Shown: one piece after another, positions 13,381 to 17,416 of the stretch
Numbering within the stretch: position 1 is the stretch's first letter
Layout of the letters: each line of letters begins with the position of its first letter
DNA from: Halorhodospira sp.
GTDB taxonomy: Bacteria; Pseudomonadota; Gammaproteobacteria; Nitrococcales; Halorhodospiraceae
DNA: 17,416 nucleotides
Reading direction: 5' to 3'
Assembly: GCA_007121755.1 (NCBI GenBank)
Contig: SKJZ01000258.1
Location: forward strand, 1 to 17,416
The notes under the pieces: model-generated
The model's database searches: none
Told to the model about the DNA's origin: nothing
Seen by the model: the letters and a program-made list of their open reading frames with translations, nothing else
Program-made: the position numbers and the translations under genes

Positions 13381-14379
13381 CTAGGAACGCTTTTTCCAGG
13401 CGGATACCGCGTCCAGCAAAATGGCCTCCGCCGCCAAGCGCCCGTTCAACGGCTGCTCCAGTGCCCGTAGATGCTCTGCCAAGCGTTCCAGCACAAGATG
13501 TAGTACCGCATCGTCGCCGGCGCTGTTCGAGAGCGCCGCCACGCGCTCCGGTTCCACCGTCGCCGGGAGGCCGCCGGCGCGCATGCGGAGTATATCCGTC
13601 ACGATCAACATGACCCAGCGGCCCAGCCGCTGGGGAGCGTTCTCCCACTCGCGGGCCAAAACGACGGGATCGCTCCCCGACGCAGCGGCGGCCAAGTGTT
13701 TGAGCGCGGTACGAAACAGTCCGGTGCCGCCGGATGAAAGCAGCCTCTCGGCCGCCATGGGCATCCCGGCGCTCAGCGCCAGGGCCAGATCGACTTCCCG
13801 CTCATCCGCATCGACCCGTCGGCCGAGCCACTCCAGTGCCAACTCACGGGACGGGGGGGGCAGTGTGACGATAGCGCATCGGCTACGGACGGTCGGCGGC
13901 AACCGCCGCGGGTTGCCGGTGGTCAGGATCAGTTGCACGCCGGACGGCGGCTCTTCGAGAAACTTTAGTAGGCTGTTGGCGGCGGACCGATTCATTCGCT
14001 CCGCCGGGATAATCACGGCGACACGGGCTCCGCCCATCTGCGGGCTGAGCTGCATGAACGACAGCAACTCGCGGATGTCGTTTACAACGATAGAACCACC
14101 CTCCTCCCCCTTTTCCCGTTCATCGGCGTGGAGCAGGCGGAGATCCGGGTGCGTTCCGGCCTCCGTAAGACGGCACGCGGGGCATGCGCCGCACGGCTCC
14201 GGTGCCGCTCCCGCACAGAGAAGCGAGCGGGCCAGAGTCTCCGCGAGCCACTGTTTCCCGACCCCCGGGCGGCCCGAGAGCAATATGGCATGGTGGAGTT
14301 CACCGTCCCCGTGGCGCTGCGCCAACCGCACCAGCGTGCCAGCGAGCCACGGCGGCATGGGGCCGGACTTCGCGCTCAC
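13381..14379 (-). CDS. holB: DNA polymerase III clamp-loader subunit delta prime
   Basis: A 332-residue delta-prime subunit of the clamp loader that places the beta clamp on primed DNA. The P-loop-like GRPGVGKQ (36-43) has Gln where active ATPases have Thr/Ser, fitting the non-hydrolysing role of delta prime. Four zinc-binding cysteines are at 55, 63, 66 and 69 (CGACPACR). LEEPP (141-145) and the SRC trigger motif (166-168) are intact. Length is close to E. coli HolB (334). The GTG start at 14379 overlaps the tmk stop as GTGA. It is last in the fabF-pabC-mltG-tmk-holB cluster. The pilZ and tatD genes that often follow are absent; the convergent small ORF and the PLP enzyme lie there instead. 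Confidence 0.95.
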   Translation of the reverse strand: MSAKSGPMPPWLAGTLVRLAQRHGDGELHHAILLSGRPGVGKQWLAETLARSLLCAGAAPEPCGACPACRLTEAGTHPDLRLLHADEREKGEEGGSIVVNDIRELLSFMQLSPQMGGARVAVIIPAERMNRSAANSLLKFLEEPPSGVQLILTTGNPRRLPPTVRSRCAIVTLPPPSRELALEWLGRRVDADEREVDLALALSAGMPMAAERLLSSGGTGLFRTALKHLAAAASGSDPVVLAREWENAPQRLGRWVMLIVTDILRMRAGGLPATVEPERVAALSNSAGDDAVLHLVLERLAEHLRALEQPLNGRLAAEAILLDAVSAWKKRS

Positions 14380-15041
14380 TCCGTGCCTCCGGTCACGACC
14401 CTCGTCACAAAGGACTCCACCGAGGCAGCCACGTCGCTGGCGACCACCTCGGGAGATCTTGACGCATCGATGCGGTGTACGCGGGCGGGATCGTCGTCGG
14501 CACGTTTCAGATACGCCCCTCGCACCGCCTCGAAGAACGCTTGCTCTTCCTGTTCAAAGCGGTCAGCCTCCCCCGCCCGGGCGGCCGCCCGCCCCAGCCC
14601 CACCGAGACCGGCACGTCGAGGAAGAGGGTCAGGTCAGGCTGGAATCCGTTCTGGAGCCACTCTTCGAGAGCGGCGATACGCTGCGAATCGATCCCGCGC
14701 CCTCCTCCCTGGTAGGCGTAGCTGGCGTCGGTAAAGCGGTCGCTGACCACCCACTGCCCGCGCTCCAATGCGGGCAGGATTACTTTCTGCAAGTGTTCCG
14801 CGCGCGCGGCGAAGACGGCCAGGAGTTCCGCTTCGGCGCTCATGCCGCGGTGGCGGGGATCGAGCAGCAACTCCCGCAAGGCCTCGCCCACCGGTGTGCC
14901 ACCGGGCTCACGGGTAAGCACGGGGTCCAAGCCACGCCGTTGCAAGGTCTCCACTACCGCATGGAGGCAAGAGGTCTTTCCCGCGCCTTCCAGGCCCTCC
15001 AGGGTGACGAAACGCCCCTTTTTTGGAGCCTTGGCGGCCAC
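14376..15041 (-). CDS. tmk: thymidylate kinase
   Basis: A 221-residue dTMP kinase that makes dTDP with ATP, an essential step of dTTP supply. The P-loop GLEGAGKT is at 16-23, TREPGGT at 43-49 and the DR motif at 101-102. QGGGRG (111-116) is the substrate loop, and an Arg-containing lid, RAAARAGEADRFEQE, is near 150-165. Length is slightly above the usual 210. The GTG start at 15041 overlaps the mltG stop as TAGTG. An AGGAG lies only two bases upstream of the GTG, so initiation probably relies on coupling from mltG. The 3' end overlaps holB by four bases. Confidence 0.96.
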   Translation of the reverse strand: MAAKAPKKGRFVTLEGLEGAGKTSCLHAVVETLQRRGLDPVLTREPGGTPVGEALRELLLDPRHRGMSAEAELLAVFAARAEHLQKVILPALERGQWVVSDRFTDASYAYQGGGRGIDSQRIAALEEWLQNGFQPDLTLFLDVPVSVGLGRAAARAGEADRFEQEEQAFFEAVRGAYLKRADDDPARVHRIDASRSPEVVASDVAASVESFVTRVVTGGTE

Positions 15042-16066
15042 TACTCCTGCCCCAGGATATAGCGGCGGACCGCGCGATTATGCTCTTCCAACGTGGCCGA
15101 AAAGTGGTGGCTGCCGTCCCCCCGGGAGACGAAGTAGAGCACATCCCCCGGCTCCGGATCGACGGCCGCCTCAATCGCGGCGCTGCCCGGCATGGCGATG
15201 GGAGTGGGCGGTAGACCGTGCCGGGTATAGGTGTTGTAAGGCGTATCGGTACGCAAGTGCCGGGTACGCAGCCGATCCTCCAACTCCTCTTCCAGGCCAT
15301 AGATGACGGTCGGGTCGGTTTGCAGCCGCATCCCCTGCTCCAGACGTCGGGTAAAGACGCCGGCAACGCGTCTGCGCTCCTCGGGGACGCCGGTCTCTCG
15401 TTCAACAATGGACGCGAGGATCAGTGCCTCGTAGGCGCTATCCAGCGGCAGATCCGGCTTTCGGCGTGCCCATATCTCATCGAGACGGCGCTCCATTCTC
15501 CGGTATGCGCGCTGGAGGATGCGCCGATCCGGCGTGCCGCGCGGGAACTGATACGTGCTCGGATAGAAACGGCCTTCCGGATGCTGCCCCTCATAGCCCA
15601 ACTCAGCCATAATCTCTTCATCGGACAGCCCGAACAGGGTCTGCTCGACGGCGGGGTGCCGTCCCAACTCTTCGATGACGCGCTGGAAAGTCCATCCCTC
15701 GACGATCGTCAACCGGTACTGGATGACCTGCCCAGACACGATTTGCCGAAGAAGGGTGAGTGGCGTTGCGCCCGGCTCCACCAAGTACTCACCGGCCTGC
15801 ATCCGGGACGCCTCGCCGGTCAACCGGCCGTAAATACGGAGCGCCAACGCATCGGCCCCGCTCATCCAACCCCGTTCGTGGATGGTCACAGCCAACCGGT
15901 CGAGAGACGTGCCCCGCGGCAACTCGACCGTGCCCGGCGCATCTCCCAGTTCAAGCGGTTGCTGGAGGCTCCAGTACATCGCGCCGGCGAGCAGCACCGG
16001 GGTCGACAGGAGCAGGAGCGAAACGGCGACGAGAATGCGCATCCGCGCTTTCCCGATCAGTGACAT
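15041..16066 (-). CDS. mltG: endolytic murein transglycosylase MltG
   Basis: A 341-residue MltG (YceG) protein that cleaves nascent glycan strands at the inner membrane and is thought to set strand length. One N-terminal membrane anchor covers about residues 10-31, preceded by basic residues. A LysM-like segment follows (about 45-110), then the catalytic domain with EGRFYPSTYQF (164-174) and the essential glutamate Glu222 in SIVERETG. LQTDPTVIYG, the PYNTYTRHGLPPTPI block and the C-terminal YFVSRGDGSHHFSATLEEHN are all family signatures. Length matches E. coli MltG (340). ATG 16066 follows the pabC stop by three bases, with GGAGGA overlapping the end of pabC; tmk overlaps its stop. Nothing is missing. 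Confidence 0.95.
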   Translation of the reverse strand: MSLIGKARMRILVAVSLLLLSTPVLLAGAMYWSLQQPLELGDAPGTVELPRGTSLDRLAVTIHERGWMSGADALALRIYGRLTGEASRMQAGEYLVEPGATPLTLLRQIVSGQVIQYRLTIVEGWTFQRVIEELGRHPAVEQTLFGLSDEEIMAELGYEGQHPEGRFYPSTYQFPRGTPDRRILQRAYRRMERRLDEIWARRKPDLPLDSAYEALILASIVERETGVPEERRRVAGVFTRRLEQGMRLQTDPTVIYGLEEELEDRLRTRHLRTDTPYNTYTRHGLPPTPIAMPGSAAIEAAVDPEPGDVLYFVSRGDGSHHFSATLEEHNRAVRRYILGQE

Positions 16067-16069
16067 ACC

Positions 16070-16915
16070 TTATCCTCCAACGATTCCCGGGGGGACAAAG
16101 CAGTCAGCGGCCAGTTCCGCAAGGAAACGGTCCGCAACCGGACCACGCGCCACGGGGCGTCCCTCGACGCTCCGGACGGGCCAGAGCCCGATCATGCTGT
16201 TGGTTAGAAACATCTCTTCCATCTCGGGGATCTCCTCCGGATAGATCCGACGGATCTCCGTCGGCAACCCCCACTCTTTTGCGCGTTTTAAGACGATTTG
16301 GCGCACAACGCCGTCCACGCCCGCCTCGTCCAGCGGGGGCGTGATCAACGCGCCTGCTCGAACCGCAAAGATATTCGTCGCCGTACCCTCCACCAGAAAG
16401 CCATTGTTATCCAACATCAGGCCCTCGGCAATGGCCAAATCCCGCCACTCCGATCGCGCCAACACCTGCTCCAGACGGTTGAGGTGCTTCAAGCCCGCCA
16501 ACCGGGCCTGCGGGGCGAGTCGGGTCTCGCAGATACGCACATCGGCGCCTTGCCAGTACTCCGGCGGATAGCCCGGGGGCTCGTGGAGGGTCAGGATTCG
16601 CGTCGGGAGCGGCCGTCCCGGAGTGCGGTATCCCCGCCCCTCTCCCGGCCCGCGGGTGTAGAGGACCTTGAGGGCGCCGGTGGAGGCCTTCCGGACCAGA
16701 TAGCGCACCTCCTCGCGAATCGTGGTCAGCGGCGGCGGCGGCATCCCCAGACGGCGGGCACCGGCCTCCATCCGGTCCATATGCCGCTCCCACAGGCGCG
16801 GCTCGCCATCTATGACCGCCACGGTCTCGAACAGGCCGTCACCGTAGGTCAGTCCGCGGTCATCCGGGCTAACTACGGTGCCGGAGCGGCCATTGACTAG
16901 GTGCTCGCCAATCAC
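16070..16915 (-). CDS. pabC: aminodeoxychorismate lyase
   Basis: A 281-residue fold-type-IV PLP enzyme that converts 4-amino-4-deoxychorismate to p-aminobenzoate and pyruvate for folate synthesis. NGR and the DRGLTYGDGLFET block (19-31) open the domain. The Schiff-base lysine is Lys143 in LKHLNRL, and Glu176 lies in GFLVEGTATNIF. TNSMIGLWPV near the C-terminus completes the family pattern. LKHLNRL and the position between fabF and mltG favour PabC over a branched-chain or D-amino-acid transaminase. The GTG start at 16915 lies six bases after the fabF stop with a weak AAGG site, implying coupled translation. Confidence 0.93.
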   Translation of the reverse strand: MIGEHLVNGRSGTVVSPDDRGLTYGDGLFETVAVIDGEPRLWERHMDRMEAGARRLGMPPPPLTTIREEVRYLVRKASTGALKVLYTRGPGEGRGYRTPGRPLPTRILTLHEPPGYPPEYWQGADVRICETRLAPQARLAGLKHLNRLEQVLARSEWRDLAIAEGLMLDNNGFLVEGTATNIFAVRAGALITPPLDEAGVDGVVRQIVLKRAKEWGLPTEIRRIYPEEIPEMEEMFLTNSMIGLWPVRSVEGRPVARGPVADRFLAELAADCFVPPGIVGG

Positions 16916-16921
16916 GGGGCC

Positions 16922-17416
16922 TTAATCCATACACCGGAAGACGAGGGAGCCGTTGGTCCCCCCGAAACCGAAAGAGTTGGACAGGACGGCCCGAATCGGT
17001 CTGGCTTGGGCCTCTCCCGCCACCAGATTGAGTTCCGCGCAGGACGGTTCCGGCTTTTCCAGATTGATGGTGGGCGGCGCCACCCCATCCCGGATGGCCA
17101 ACACGGAGAAGACCGCCTCCAAACCGCCGGCGGCGCCGAGCAGATGCCCGGTCATGGACTTGGTGGAACTCAGGGCCACGCGGGAGGAGTACTCGCGAAA
17201 CATTCGGCGTACGGCCTCCGCCTCGGCAATATCGCCGACCTGCGTGGACGTGCCGTGGGCATTGATATAGTCGATGCCGTCGGGGGTTAGGCCAGCGTCC
17301 TCCAAAGCGCGCTCCATGCAACGCCGGGCGCCGTCTCCATCCTTGCGCGGCTGGGTGATGTGATGCGCGTCGGCGCTCATCCCGTAGCCCGCCAACTCGG
17401 CGTAGATCTCGGCGCC
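16922..17416 (-). CDS. fabF: beta-ketoacyl-ACP synthase II, C-terminal part
   Basis: The last 164 residues of a condensing enzyme; the gene continues past the right edge, so the N-terminus and catalytic cysteine are not visible. FabF elongates acyl-ACP with malonyl-ACP in type-II fatty-acid synthesis. NAHGTST contains the first active-site histidine. STKSMTGHLLGAAGG carries the lysine and second histidine, and NSFGFGGTNGSLVF is the glycine-rich C-terminal loop. The stop at 16922-16924 lies six bases before pabC. Its neighbours fit the usual acpP-fabF-pabC order, and FabF rather than FabB is favoured by that context. Confidence 0.93.
   Translation of the reverse strand, partial: GAEIYAELAGYGMSADAHHITQPRKDGDGARRCMERALEDAGLTPDGIDYINAHGTSTQVGDIAEAEAVRRMFREYSSRVALSSTKSMTGHLLGAAGGLEAVFSVLAIRDGVAPPTINLEKPEPSCAELNLVAGEAQARPIRAVLSNSFGFGGTNGSLVFRCMD

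Noticed and set aside
13421..14734. Long + strand open frame across holB and tmk
   Set aside because: It spans two genuine overlapping genes on the opposite strand, and its Ser/Arg/Pro-rich translation shows no family.
1..17416. CRISPR array, tRNA/rRNA genes, restriction-modification, toxin-antitoxin or insertion sequences
   Set aside because: I saw no regularly spaced repeats, no cloverleaf or rRNA-like stretches and no proteins of these classes. The window is compact housekeeping DNA apart from the dif gap.

Overview
The window is GC-rich chromosomal DNA from a gammaproteobacterium. The evidence is the fabF-pabC-mltG-tmk-holB order, the cbpA-cbpM chaperone pair, a FadI/FadJ-type beta-oxidation operon, an MtfA peptidase, and a XerCD dif site that differs from my recollection of the Escherichia coli site at one end base. 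No transposase, phage gene, CRISPR array, tRNA or rRNA is visible. Placement below class (for example a halophilic or sulfur-oxidising Chromatiales-like lineage) would be a guess.

Layout, left to right. A short 3' fragment of an unidentified + strand gene (3-140) converges on a TraB-family membrane protein (174-1385, -). A short divergent intergenic region separates traB from the zinc peptidase gene mtfA (1494-2261, +). mtfA converges on prpE, propionyl-CoA synthetase (2314-4227, -), across a perfect GC-rich hairpin. Upstream of prpE lies a leader with nested inverted repeats. Then come mobB (4422-4949, -) and the translationally coupled fadI-fadJ operon (7141-8448 and 5006-7141, -), which encodes thiolase and the enoyl-CoA hydratase/3-hydroxyacyl-CoA dehydrogenase. 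Divergent from fadI is the co-chaperone pair cbpA-cbpM (8605-9840, +), preceded by a sequence resembling a heat-shock sigma-32 promoter. A D-2-hydroxyacid dehydrogenase (10043-11020, +) and a short-chain dehydrogenase (11040-11819, +) follow as a two-gene unit.

The gene-free stretch 11820-12115 contains the most notable feature: a near-perfect 28-bp dif site at 11951-11978 (27 of 28 positions as I recall the E. coli site). This is where XerC/XerD and FtsK resolve chromosome dimers, so the window very probably spans the replication terminus. To its right are a class-V PLP enzyme (12116-13255, +) and a 38-residue ORF overlapping its end. These converge on the tightly coupled cluster holB, tmk, mltG, pabC and fabF (all -; fabF runs off the right edge), which links DNA replication, dTMP supply, peptidoglycan trimming, folate synthesis and fatty-acid synthesis.

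The protein-coding genes are mostly ordinary housekeeping and catabolic genes, and I see no new defence or mobile system. The items worth a second look are the dif site and its surroundings, the small ORF at 13245, and several palindromic candidate regulatory sites in front of prpE, fadI and cbpA.
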